A DNA stretch of 38,735 nucleotides from an uncultured Saprospiraceae bacterium (lineage in GTDB: Bacteria > Bacteroidota > Bacteroidia > Chitinophagales > Saprospiraceae). Positions 8,781-16,918 of the stretch are shown here, in pieces (within the stretch, counting starts at the first letter, position 1; the number at the start of each line of letters is the position of its first letter). The DNA lies in contig CALKXE010000124.1 in assembly GCA_938003955.1 (NCBI GenBank), positions 1 to 38,735 on the forward strand. Direction: 5' to 3'. The position numbers and the translations under genes are program-made. A model generated the notes under the pieces. It was not told where the DNA came from. It did not search any database and was given only the letters and a program-made list of their open reading frames with translations.

Positions 8781-8972
8781 TAAAACACAGTAAATAATTA
8801 TTGATTATCGACTTCACTTAGATTTATAGTCGTCTTATTGGAATTATACATTCATGCCAATTCCCTGCCATTTGTTCCATGATTTTTGCTTTTACTTTAC
8901 TCAATCATCGTCGTGATCTATTTAAGCATTCATTACGATCGTGCTTTATAATAATAGAAGTATATTCGCACC

Positions 8973-10262
8973 ATGAAATTTACAGAACTTGGTCTTGATG
9001 ACCAGATACTAGAGGCGATTGGGTACATGGGATTTGAAGATGCTACTCCCATTCAACAGAAAGCAATACCAGCAATAATAAAAGGAAAGGATCTAATAGC
9101 TTGCGCTCAAACGGGTACAGGTAAAACGGCGGCTTTCATTCTACCTGTACTGCATAGAATATGTATAGATAGAAAACCAGGTACAAAAGCGCTTGTAGTG
9201 TGCCCAACTAGGGAGTTAGCATTACAAATAGAAAAACAGATTCAAGGGTTCTCCTATTTTCTTAATATCAATAGTATCGCTGTTTACGGTGGAGGTGGCG
9301 GTGCTGACTTCGAACAACAGAAAAAGGCACTTAAAACAGGAGCTGACATAATCGTAGCCACTCCTGGTAAATTATTGTCTCACCTTAATCTTGGATACGT
9401 CAAGTTTGATACTGTGGAATATTTCATACTAGATGAATCAGATCGTATGATGGACATGGGATTCAGAGACGATATAGAAAAAATTGCTTCGCACCTTCCT
9501 AAGAAAAGGCAAACACTGATGTTTAGTGCAACAATGCCAGCTAAGATTCGTGAGATGTCAAAGGAACTACTTACTGATCCTGAAGAGTTTAGTTTTGCAA
9601 TATCAAAGCCAGCAGCTGGAGTATTACAGGTTGTATACTTAGCTCATGATCCTCAAAAACTGGCACTACTTTCGAAATTAATCGGAGATAAGCCAGCTTA
9701 TGAAAGTATCATCATATTCACTTCAACAAAAAAGAATGTGAGTAAGATCGTACAAGGATTAAGAAGAAATAAATTCGCAGCAGAAGGTATATCTTCTGAC
9801 TACGATCAGAAACAAAGAGAAGCGGTATTGTCTAGTTTCAAACAAAAGAAAACTAGAATCATCGTTGCTACTGATGTATTGAGTAGAGGTATAGACATTA
9901 AAGACATCAACTTAGTTGTCAACTTCGATGTACCGAGAGGTGCAGAAGATTATGTTCATAGAGTGGGCCGTACAGCTAGAGCTAAAACAACAGGTGTAGC
10001 GATCACTTTTGTCAATGAAAGAGACATGTATAACTTCCACCAGATCGAACAATTGATCGAAACGGAAATCATGAAACTTCCACCACCTGCAGAATTAGGT
10101 GAAGGACCAACTTGGAAAGTAGGCAAAAAATCACATGGCGGAAGCGGTGGCGGTGGCGGCAAGAAAAAATGGGGTAATAAGAACAGGAAGCCTAATAATA
10201 AAGGTGGAAGTTCAAAAGGAGGAAGCAACAAGGGTAATTGGAATAAGAAAAAGAAAGATTAA
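8973..10262 (+). CDS. DEAD-box RNA helicase, RhlE-like, with DESD motif II
   Basis: A 429-residue ATP-dependent RNA helicase. It has the Q motif (GFEDATPIQ, 20-28), motif I AQTGTGKT (45-52), motif Ia PTRELA, motif Ib TPGK, motif III SAT, and the C-terminal helicase domain with HRVGRTARA. Motif II reads DESD (residues 154-157; codons at 9432-9443) where the family has DEAD. The tail after residue 385 is a Gly/Lys/Asn-rich basic extension, typical of cold- and ribosome-linked RhlE proteins and likely to bind RNA. It likely acts in ribosome assembly or RNA turnover. The next gene starts 2 bp after its stop, so they form an operon. RhlE is the closest class, but I cannot separate it firmly from other subfamilies. 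Confidence 0.92.
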   Translation: MKFTELGLDDQILEAIGYMGFEDATPIQQKAIPAIIKGKDLIACAQTGTGKTAAFILPVLHRICIDRKPGTKALVVCPTRELALQIEKQIQGFSYFLNINSIAVYGGGGGADFEQQKKALKTGADIIVATPGKLLSHLNLGYVKFDTVEYFILDESDRMMDMGFRDDIEKIASHLPKKRQTLMFSATMPAKIREMSKELLTDPEEFSFAISKPAAGVLQVVYLAHDPQKLALLSKLIGDKPAYESIIIFTSTKKNVSKIVQGLRRNKFAAEGISSDYDQKQREAVLSSFKQKKTRIIVATDVLSRGIDIKDINLVVNFDVPRGAEDYVHRVGRTARAKTTGVAITFVNERDMYNFHQIEQLIETEIMKLPPPAELGEGPTWKVGKKSHGGSGGGGGKKKWGNKNRKPNNKGGSSKGGSNKGNWNKKKKD

Positions 10263-10264
10263 AT

Positions 10265-10729
10265 ATGGCAAAATACCGATCACTTACTTTGGATGAACTT
10301 CAATCCATGGAAAAAGAGTTCGTTGATTTCTTAGTACTAAATGGAATACCAGGTGACGATTGGGTGAAATTAAAAAACTCAGATCCTGAAAGAGCCGAAG
10401 GTATATGTGAAGCATTCTCAGATGTAGTTTTTACCAAGATTTTAAAAAACTGTAGATATATTGAACGTCATGCTCCTAAGCAAGTTGTTTCTATCTTCTG
10501 TGACAGCCACAAGATGTTTCTTATGGGATTAGATGCTCCTGAGGATATGAATATAGACTTCACTGACAAAATGAACTTAGACGACTTAAAAACAAGCGCT
10601 CCGAAAGGATTGCAAACCGTAAAGTCAGAAAAAGAATACACTAAAGAAAGAGAATTCGAAATATGGGACATGCTTAATAACGGCTTCTTCATTTCGGATC
10701 AAAAATTATATATGGCCTTGTTTTCATAA
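10265..10729 (+). CDS. Conserved Bacteroidota protein (DUF6495-like)
   Basis: A soluble 154-residue protein opening KYRSLTLDELQSMEKEFVDF, with a conserved-looking CRYIERHAPKQ / CDSHKMFLMGLD core. I recall this opening from a family of unknown function found mainly in Bacteroidota and annotated as DUF6495; that is memory, not a search result. It starts 2 bp after the helicase stop and so is translated from the same message, suggesting a role close to RNA metabolism. No signal peptide or membrane segment is present, and no catalytic motif was recognised. Confidence 0.75.
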   Translation: MAKYRSLTLDELQSMEKEFVDFLVLNGIPGDDWVKLKNSDPERAEGICEAFSDVVFTKILKNCRYIERHAPKQVVSIFCDSHKMFLMGLDAPEDMNIDFTDKMNLDDLKTSAPKGLQTVKSEKEYTKEREFEIWDMLNNGFFISDQKLYMALFS

Positions 10730-10799
10730 TTTGACACTCACCTATCAAACGAAAGATCAATAACCGTCAACAAATCGCGTTAAAACTGGTTAACTATAC

Positions 10800-11177
10800 A
10801 TGCTAAAAGGTTTCGTACATCACACTATTCTCATATCAGTAGGCATCGTGTCTATGATGTTCATTTATAGCTCTATGACTATTTTCCTGATGCCAGGATG
10901 GTCAGATCAGTTTGCTGTTTGGGGATATTCTCAGACATTCTTATATCTAGTAGCTTCGGTCGAACTTATTCTTGCAGTTGCAGTATTCGCTACACCTACT
11001 CGTGTCTATGGATTATTAGGTGTCATTATTGTCATGATTGGTGCTCTATATACACACCTTACAAACGATCAACCTGATGAAATCTATGCAAGTATTTTTA
11101 TGATCTTCTTGGCAATCAGTACTATGATATTAGTCGGATTTAAGAAAAAGATTGATAGCGGTGGAATAAAAAATTAA
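10800..11177 (+). CDS. DoxX-like four-helix membrane protein
   Basis: A 125-residue protein with four hydrophobic segments (about 8-30, 44-65, 69-88 and 96-112). The order and spacing, with WGYSQTFLYLVASVELILA followed by TRVYGLLGVIIVMIGALYTHL, match the DoxX-like family. No enzymatic function is established for most members. The gene is convergent with the minus-strand gene ending at 11181, with only 3 bp between the stops. Confidence 0.7.
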   Translation: MLKGFVHHTILISVGIVSMMFIYSSMTIFLMPGWSDQFAVWGYSQTFLYLVASVELILAVAVFATPTRVYGLLGVIIVMIGALYTHLTNDQPDEIYASIFMIFLAISTMILVGFKKKIDSGGIKN

Positions 11178-11180
11178 CGC

Positions 11181-11924
11181 CTATAATTTAGGGTAACTAA
11201 TCCAAATATTGTCCTCGTAGTATATCCCGTGATTATTTTCAAAACTAATGTCTACTGGATTTAATGCTCCTTCAACAATGTAAGCTCCAGATTTTACTAC
11301 TTTACGATTCATCAGTTTTTCCCAGAACCGAAGATCTCCATCTATGTACATAGCTTTCGAACAAACATTTATTATTTCAGCTCCTCCCTTAAGGTGAGTT
11401 CGAATCCAAGGGTCGTATGTTTTTCCATCAGATTTAAGATCGATGTATTCTTCCATTTTCATATTGGGATACCTACTTTTGAAAGTTGGCCTGATTGGAA
11501 TTATGAAGTGTTCAAATTCTTTTCCCTTTACAACGCGCTTTGCTTCAGTGATTAAAATTTTACTATATCCTTTTCCTTGATTGTCTTTTGTTACTATGAT
11601 TTGCAGACCGCCCAAGCTATTTGGCTCTACACCTTGTTCATTATCATTCACGCCTTTTTCTAGCATCCAGTCCCATCCTGCATCCGGCAGCTCATTTAAT
11701 GGAAGATCCCAATATAGCGGTATCGCGTTCATAAAGCCAAGAAGCAGATTACCTTCACTAATAAGGAATATTTGATATTCAGGAAAATAGCGCTCTACCC
11801 TATCCCAGTATTTCTCGATTACTTTAGAGCACAGGATAATATCTGGAAATGCATTTTGAATTGCTTTCTTATATTGCTTTATTAGGTCTTCATTTAGTTC
11901 TGAAAGCGTAAGAAAATTAATCAT
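11181..11924 (-). CDS. GNAT-like acetyltransferase (247 aa)
   Basis: The central segment LQIIVTKDNQGKGYSKILI fits the GNAT beta4/alpha3 acetyl-CoA-binding region with an NQGKGYS loop. The protein is longer than a typical small GNAT, with extra C-terminal strands (residues 175-247). It is soluble with no signal peptide. The substrate is unknown; a GNAT domain in this form often modifies small molecules or peptides. Its ATG overlaps the stop of the upstream membrane-protein gene by 4 bp (11921-11924), so the two are translationally coupled. Confidence 0.7.
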   Translation of the reverse strand: MINFLTLSELNEDLIKQYKKAIQNAFPDIILCSKVIEKYWDRVERYFPEYQIFLISEGNLLLGFMNAIPLYWDLPLNELPDAGWDWMLEKGVNDNEQGVEPNSLGGLQIIVTKDNQGKGYSKILITEAKRVVKGKEFEHFIIPIRPTFKSRYPNMKMEEYIDLKSDGKTYDPWIRTHLKGGAEIINVCSKAMYIDGDLRFWEKLMNRKVVKSGAYIVEGALNPVDISFENNHGIYYEDNIWISYPKL

Positions 11925-12445
11925 TGTAATTTGCTTTTTTGAAGTGATTCAATTACACCTTTCATTTCATTTTTGGTTTGAGTTCCAATGCAGTATTTTT
12001 TCCCATTCTTTAATTTAATTGCTAAACCCTTATTACCTCCAATATTATAAACAGTCCCATATTTAGTTCCGAATCTAATTCCGTATCCAACAAAACCATA
12101 GTTCACAAACTCAAATGAAATGATGTCTGACCATTCGAATTTTGATTTAAAAAAGGGCGAAAAATGAATCAATATTGCCTTTTTATTGATTTCTGTTTTC
12201 AATTGCATCATTCTAAACAGGACCAAAATTGATATCATAAGTATGAGCATTAAGATTAATGCTATATCTGGCATCGGCTTATCTCCAAATGGTTCTCCAA
12301 TGATTATTTGCTTATATATGCCATATAAAGGGATAAGTGTAATAGTACCTAATAGAAGCCAAAGCCACACATAAGAGAATTTTTGTTTTTCTAAAAATAA
12401 TACATCCATCATATATGTATATGTGTTTCTTATTAACAGCTTCAT
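11921..12445 (-). CDS. Two-helix membrane protein with PH-like C-terminal domain
   Basis: A 174-residue protein with two membrane segments (about 24-44 and 60-82). A C-terminal domain of about 90 residues has a strand pattern and a WSDIISFEFVNYGFVGYGIR stretch recalling bacterial PH-like domains of small membrane proteins. No precise family is recognised. Met12 or Met13 (about 12412 or 12409) could also be the start, which would bring the first helix nearer the N-terminus. It overlaps the GNAT-like gene by 4 bp and probably works with it or is co-expressed. Confidence 0.65.
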   Translation of the reverse strand: MKLLIRNTYTYMMDVLFLEKQKFSYVWLWLLLGTITLIPLYGIYKQIIIGEPFGDKPMPDIALILMLILMISILVLFRMMQLKTEINKKAILIHFSPFFKSKFEWSDIISFEFVNYGFVGYGIRFGTKYGTVYNIGGNKGLAIKLKNGKKYCIGTQTKNEMKGVIESLQKSKLQ

Positions 12446-12524
12446 CTACTAATAAAAAGAACTAGATCCCGTTATAATTTAGTCTGCAAGACAACGCAAT
12501 ATACTCATCAACTCTATATAAACA

Positions 12525-13157
12525 TCAAAAATACAATAGTTCAACGCCTGTTGTATACTTACTATTCTTTGTTTGTCGGAACGGAAGGTAGTTTGTAATA
12601 TCTTTTGCCAACTCCGCTTTATCTGCATTATATTTCAACTCCACAATGATCGGATATTTCATCATAGGTAGTGCGTCCATATTGGTAAATGGCACCTTAA
12701 ACGATTGATGAGAATCTATCGTTATTCTAAAGTATCCATCTTGGGATATGTAATATGATCTATGATATGAGTTATGAAGTACTGGAATTAAGGATGATTT
12801 TAGAAGCTCACGTTCTTTAAGTAAAGAAACCATAGAGTCATTGTCAATCATGGAGACACCATTAACATCAGTAGAATCCTTCCATCCTAATTCCGCATTT
12901 TTTTGTTTTACTTCTAACACTGATTTCTTGGTGGGAAATAGAGAAGTCCCATACCAACGAAGTCTCATTTTCTGTCTTCTTGTGTGCCCCTCTACATTCT
13001 GATGAAAACAATGAAACTGTGGAGTATCGAGATAGATGTTATTTATTTGTCTGTCTTCGTATGCTTTAGAGAATGAGGCCGGATGCATTATGATCGATGC
13101 ATGGATAGCCGCTTCATCTAAGATATCGACTGCATACTTGATTTCGTATCGCATCAT
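12525..13157 (-). CDS. VTC-domain protein (polyphosphate-polymerase-like)
   Basis: A 210-residue soluble protein of the VTC class of triphosphate-tunnel enzymes, related to the catalytic part of yeast Vtc4, which makes polyphosphate from ATP. The tunnel motifs are visible: RYEIKY (3-8), YLDT (42-45), RLRWYG (65-70), LEVKQK (81-86), RITID (144-148), VELKYN (172-177) and SKYTTG (199-204). They carry the basic residues and glutamates expected to bind phosphate chain and metal. It is short and has no SPX or membrane part. It overlaps the CotH gene by 4 bp (13154-13157). Family is secure; actual polyphosphate synthesis is inference. Confidence 0.88.
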   Translation of the reverse strand: MMRYEIKYAVDILDEAAIHASIIMHPASFSKAYEDRQINNIYLDTPQFHCFHQNVEGHTRRQKMRLRWYGTSLFPTKKSVLEVKQKNAELGWKDSTDVNGVSMIDNDSMVSLLKERELLKSSLIPVLHNSYHRSYYISQDGYFRITIDSHQSFKVPFTNMDALPMMKYPIIVELKYNADKAELAKDITNYLPFRQTKNSKYTTGVELLYF

Positions 13158-16099
13158 TTAGGTAGGTTTATCTTTGATTCTTCATCCTTGTTGATTAGCC
13201 GGTCTACATTATCCTCATTGAAGCTATTGATATTGATTATCGCACCACCAAACTCCGGTTTCTTACGATAAGCCGCAAAGCCTTGCAAACAATCCTTGAG
13301 AAGAACATTCGTCACTTCTACAATTGAGAGATCTTTCGAGGCTATACCTATTTGTGCTCCTGTGATTGTTGTATTATTGACTATTACTGTTGCCTCTTCG
13401 CCTGCACTTATGCCCTTATCTCCAATGTTCTCTAACCTCATATTCTCTAGCTCGATATAACTACCAGAGTAATCAAGTGCATCATTTCCAGTATCAAAAA
13501 GATAAGAATTTGTTAGCTTTCCTTTACAAAAATCACAATCAAATCCATCACCGAAAGTATTATTGATATTTAATTCATTAATAGAAAATGTAGCACGTAC
13601 AATATTAAGCGCATCTTCACATAAGTTACGAGAAATCGTGACATTGGCCATGTCTACGTCTGACTCATAGAAAGTAACCGCTCCTGTAAGCTGCCATTCA
13701 TTTTCTTCTAGTGTGTTGAGATTGGTAAAAGAAGTATGTTTAATTTCACACGTCTCTTTAGATTTGATTACAGCAACACCTTGTGAAGACTTATCGCTAG
13801 AAGTGAATAATATAGGCGAAGAAGATGTTCCTACAGAACTTAAAGTTCCATATGAAAGTATGTATGCTTTATTTCGCATATCGATCATTGCACCCGGCTC
13901 TACAGTAAGATTGTAACTACGAGGTATAATCAATGGTTTATTCAAGAGGTGTTTTCCAGGTAAGATCCTTATTTCTCTTTCCGTTATCTCATATTCAGAA
14001 TCGGCCAATGGTATTGACAATTTAGTATTTTCACTATATCTAATTTTCAGATCGTTAGCAGCGGGGGACCATTTCTTTATTCTTGATGAAAATATTTCTT
14101 TCGATTTTGGCAGTCTATAATAGACGTATTTATCATCAACTTTCGAAAAAACCTTAGTATACTTTGCTGGTTTTAATCTGCCATTACTATTTATTAATTG
14201 GGATAAAGGTTCTCTTTCAGACCAAGTTTTTTCGCTTCCTGTCCCTACTACCTCTAGAGGAAGACAATGATAGTTACTGACTTCTATTTCTTGACTATCT
14301 AAATTAGAATTCGATCTGTATGCTTTTAGAGAGTGCTCATTACTAGGCTTGATATTGTAATAGATTTTAGATGCCCTTCTCTTTATGTCTTTTATATCTA
14401 ATTTATATTTAGCATCTATATTTACTTTTACCAAAAACTCCAGTTCCTCTATTTCGTCTTTATTGTCATCGATCAACTTTGTGATAAACTCCTCTGAGGA
14501 GTACTCAACCAGTCCTGCAATATAATATTCGTTAAACTCTGGGTTCTGATATATGTAATTATACTTCTGGTCACTAATAAGCTCAGTGTCTTCTGATCGA
14601 AATTCCCCGAAAAATAGATTGCCATACATTCTCAATTTTCCTTTATCCGTAAATCCGTCATAACCTATTGGTTCTAGTTTTCTACTAATGGGATTATAAT
14701 AGAATCTTGCATTGTGCCAGATGATACCATGATATGCACAAAGTACTTCGGTCATTGCAAAATATTTACCAAGTAGCTCCATATCAAATATCTCTGACGG
14801 ATCCGAGCTTCTATTTTTATAGCTGTTTAAAAGATCTTGTGCTCTCAAAAACTGTTCTTTTAGTTTTGGAGACTTTAGAGTTTTTGATTCTTTGAAAGGA
14901 GCAATTTCAGAATTGTGATAGATATCACCAAATATATCATCACCTGTTTTTGCGTTGTTCATCCTATCATCCCACAATTGATCTTCTGAAAATTTCAGAA
15001 TTACTCCTTCTCTTCGATTCTTATACTCAGCGATCTGTTTTTCGAAGTGCTCTTCGTATGCATATAGTACTGGGTCTTGATTATTCTGAGAGAGCTTTAC
15101 AAAGCCATACCTAGGTGTAATGACATCGATACTCTCTAATGCTTTATGATAAAGCCACTCATCTAAATAAGACCTAGCTTTAGGATCTTGAAGAGAAAAG
15201 GTTTGCATTCGGTTCCATGATTTATCACTTGGCATTTTGATTCGATATGACCAATAGTCACCTTGTAAGTGATCCGTCCAATCGCCTTTCAATCTTAATT
15301 TCACATCGTAAGCCAAAGAATCATTTTCTGTAAGCTTAGCTTTCACCCAGTCATCGTCAGCACTGATCAATATTCCAGCTTGAAGTGCCTCATTTCGTTT
15401 TATATTAATTTTATTGAGTGCCTTATTATCCAAGTATAGATGAACCTCATCTATGTTTTTTCCAAAGTTTTCCTCTACTGGGATTATTTCTATTTTTAAA
15501 TCATCAAAATAAGCGATACCTGTATCACTAGATCGATAAGGATATATTGTTAAATATTTAATCTCACTTTCATTTGGAACAGTAAATTGTAGTTCTATTA
15601 ATTCCCACCCATCTTCATCCTTACTTTTCATGATGTTGGTTTGGGTATACAGATCACTTTCAGGAGAAGGACTAATTACAAGTGGAAACTTACCAGTCTC
15701 CTCAATAAATCTTCGGACCGAAACTATATATCTCTGTTGAGGAAGTACATTTTCTAGTTTAATACTAAATCCATATTTATTTACACTGTCTAGCTTGGAA
15801 GAATATTCGCCAGCATAACTGAATTTCGAACTTCTTGTTTTACCATTTGAAAACGCGACTCCATTTGAAATAAAATAACCATCAACTAGATTTTCAGCAC
15901 CACACATGAGCTCCGATGACATATCAGAATCTGATTTTTTCCCTACCAATGAATTCATATAAATCCAATAGCCTCCAAATAGGATAATTAATGCACCAAT
16001 TAGTTTAAATAAAAGGGCAAATTTTCTAAGTTGGAATTGAGACGGCTCTGTGTTTTCTTGATGTTTGGATGAACGACCTTTAGTATTCTTTATGATCAT
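13154..16099 (-). CDS. Membrane-anchored CotH-type kinase with C-terminal beta-helix
   Basis: 981 residues. A basic cytosolic tail (1-26) and one membrane helix (about 27-49) put the rest outside the cytoplasm. Residues about 62-207 look like a carbohydrate-binding-type beta-sandwich. About 215-600 is a CotH kinase domain, with LKGDW (270-274), YEEHFEKQ (348-355), IIWHNARFYYNP (459-470) and EPIGYDGF (476-483). Residues about 690-960 form a right-handed beta-helix with recurrent Asp/Gly turns (GDGFDCDF, GNDALDYSG, GDKGISAGE). Bacillus CotH is an atypical protein kinase that phosphorylates spore-coat proteins. Here the usual WDFD-type metal motif reads YDGF, keeping one Asp (481), so activity should be tested. 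It overlaps both neighbours by 4 bp. Confidence 0.88.
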   Translation of the reverse strand: MIIKNTKGRSSKHQENTEPSQFQLRKFALLFKLIGALIILFGGYWIYMNSLVGKKSDSDMSSELMCGAENLVDGYFISNGVAFSNGKTRSSKFSYAGEYSSKLDSVNKYGFSIKLENVLPQQRYIVSVRRFIEETGKFPLVISPSPESDLYTQTNIMKSKDEDGWELIELQFTVPNESEIKYLTIYPYRSSDTGIAYFDDLKIEIIPVEENFGKNIDEVHLYLDNKALNKINIKRNEALQAGILISADDDWVKAKLTENDSLAYDVKLRLKGDWTDHLQGDYWSYRIKMPSDKSWNRMQTFSLQDPKARSYLDEWLYHKALESIDVITPRYGFVKLSQNNQDPVLYAYEEHFEKQIAEYKNRREGVILKFSEDQLWDDRMNNAKTGDDIFGDIYHNSEIAPFKESKTLKSPKLKEQFLRAQDLLNSYKNRSSDPSEIFDMELLGKYFAMTEVLCAYHGIIWHNARFYYNPISRKLEPIGYDGFTDKGKLRMYGNLFFGEFRSEDTELISDQKYNYIYQNPEFNEYYIAGLVEYSSEEFITKLIDDNKDEIEELEFLVKVNIDAKYKLDIKDIKRRASKIYYNIKPSNEHSLKAYRSNSNLDSQEIEVSNYHCLPLEVVGTGSEKTWSEREPLSQLINSNGRLKPAKYTKVFSKVDDKYVYYRLPKSKEIFSSRIKKWSPAANDLKIRYSENTKLSIPLADSEYEITEREIRILPGKHLLNKPLIIPRSYNLTVEPGAMIDMRNKAYILSYGTLSSVGTSSSPILFTSSDKSSQGVAVIKSKETCEIKHTSFTNLNTLEENEWQLTGAVTFYESDVDMANVTISRNLCEDALNIVRATFSINELNINNTFGDGFDCDFCKGKLTNSYLFDTGNDALDYSGSYIELENMRLENIGDKGISAGEEATVIVNNTTITGAQIGIASKDLSIVEVTNVLLKDCLQGFAAYRKKPEFGGAIININSFNEDNVDRLINKDEESKINLPK

Positions 16100-16770
16100 A
16101 ATAGTAGATCAGGTTGCTCAACAAATGATATCAAAGCTTTCTCATCTTTAGATTTTACATCATTGATTATTTTTTGAAGGACAGCATGATTGTCTACTGT
16201 GCAATAGTAACTTGCGTTAATACCGTTTGGAGTACTATCAACTCGTTTGATTTCTAAATAAGAAACATGTGGTTCAATTGCTACCGTGATATCTGTTATA
16301 TCATTCAAAGATGTATTGATATTTAAAAAAGCTTTGTTAGTAACAACACCTTTGTTTTTAGATATGTACGCATTAAGATATAGCAGTGGAAGAATAAGTG
16401 CGAAGCTTACTACTGCCAATACAGGCTTATCAGCACCACCGATAAGACCGAGCCCAATTACAAGGAATAGCATGGTAAGCTCTTCGGGATCCTTAATTGC
16501 AGATCTGAATCTTACGATTGATAATGCTCCAACAAGACCTAAAGATAAGGCTATGGATGATTTGATTACGGTGATTATAAGGAGTGTTCCGATTGCAAGC
16601 GGAATGAAATTATTAGAAAATTTCCTCCGATCTGAAATAGCTCTCCCATATTTAATATAGAATATCTTGATTAAGATGGCTATTAAAGTTACAATCACAA
16701 GATTAAGAATGAAAGACCACACATTGATTGTGCTGTTGAAATCATTCAAGTATTTTTCAAACTCTAACAT
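16096..16770 (-). CDS. DUF4956 membrane protein
   Basis: A 224-residue protein with three or four membrane segments (about 18-38, 53-74, 98-112 and 115-135) and a soluble C-terminal domain of about 85 residues. The family hallmark is the run LGLVGALSIVRFRSAIKDP at about 77-95, between helices. The function of DUF4956 is not established; members are repeatedly encoded beside VTC and CotH proteins. It is the first gene of a tight three-gene unit, and its stop overlaps the CotH start by 4 bp (16096-16099). A polyphosphate or phosphate conduit, or a membrane scaffold for the VTC protein, is my inference. Confidence 0.9.
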   Translation of the reverse strand: MLEFEKYLNDFNSTINVWSFILNLVIVTLIAILIKIFYIKYGRAISDRRKFSNNFIPLAIGTLLIITVIKSSIALSLGLVGALSIVRFRSAIKDPEELTMLFLVIGLGLIGGADKPVLAVVSFALILPLLYLNAYISKNKGVVTNKAFLNINTSLNDITDITVAIEPHVSYLEIKRVDSTPNGINASYYCTVDNHAVLQKIINDVKSKDEKALISFVEQPDLLL

Positions 16771-16815
16771 ATTATTTGACTATTTGTAGATATGCAAATA
16801 TTACCCAAAGAAATT

Positions 16816-16850
16816 CAAAAATATGTTTTTCGAGGATAAAATATCTCCAA
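16816..16850 (-). promoter_or_regulatory. Candidate promoter of the DUF4956-CotH-VTC unit
   Basis: On the minus strand, TTG (16850-16848) is followed after 24 bp by TATTTTTG (16823-16816), a match to TAnnTTTG. The start point would be near 16809, giving a leader of about 39 bases. The spacing is slightly longer than the usual 17-23 bp. It lies just downstream of the giant gene's terminator, as expected for an independent unit. Confidence 0.35.
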
Positions 16851-16855
16851 TACGC

Positions 16856-16892
16856 AAAAAAAAGGCTGCCCCACACAATTGAGACAGCCTTT
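16856..16892 (-). terminator. Strong intrinsic terminator of the giant gene
   Basis: On the minus strand AAAGGCTG pairs perfectly with CAGCCTTT. The stem extends inward by five more pairs (TCTCA with TGGGG, two of them wobbles) to a 6-base loop and is followed by a T-run of eight. It begins 27 bp after the stop codon of the giant gene and separates it from the DUF4956 gene. Confidence 0.88.
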
Positions 16893-16918
16893 AACGAATC
16901 TAATAATATCTTAAAAGC

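Noticed and set aside
9956..10231. Minus-strand Pro/Leu-rich ORF at the end of the helicase gene
   Set aside because: Complement of the Gly/Lys-rich helicase tail; no independent support.
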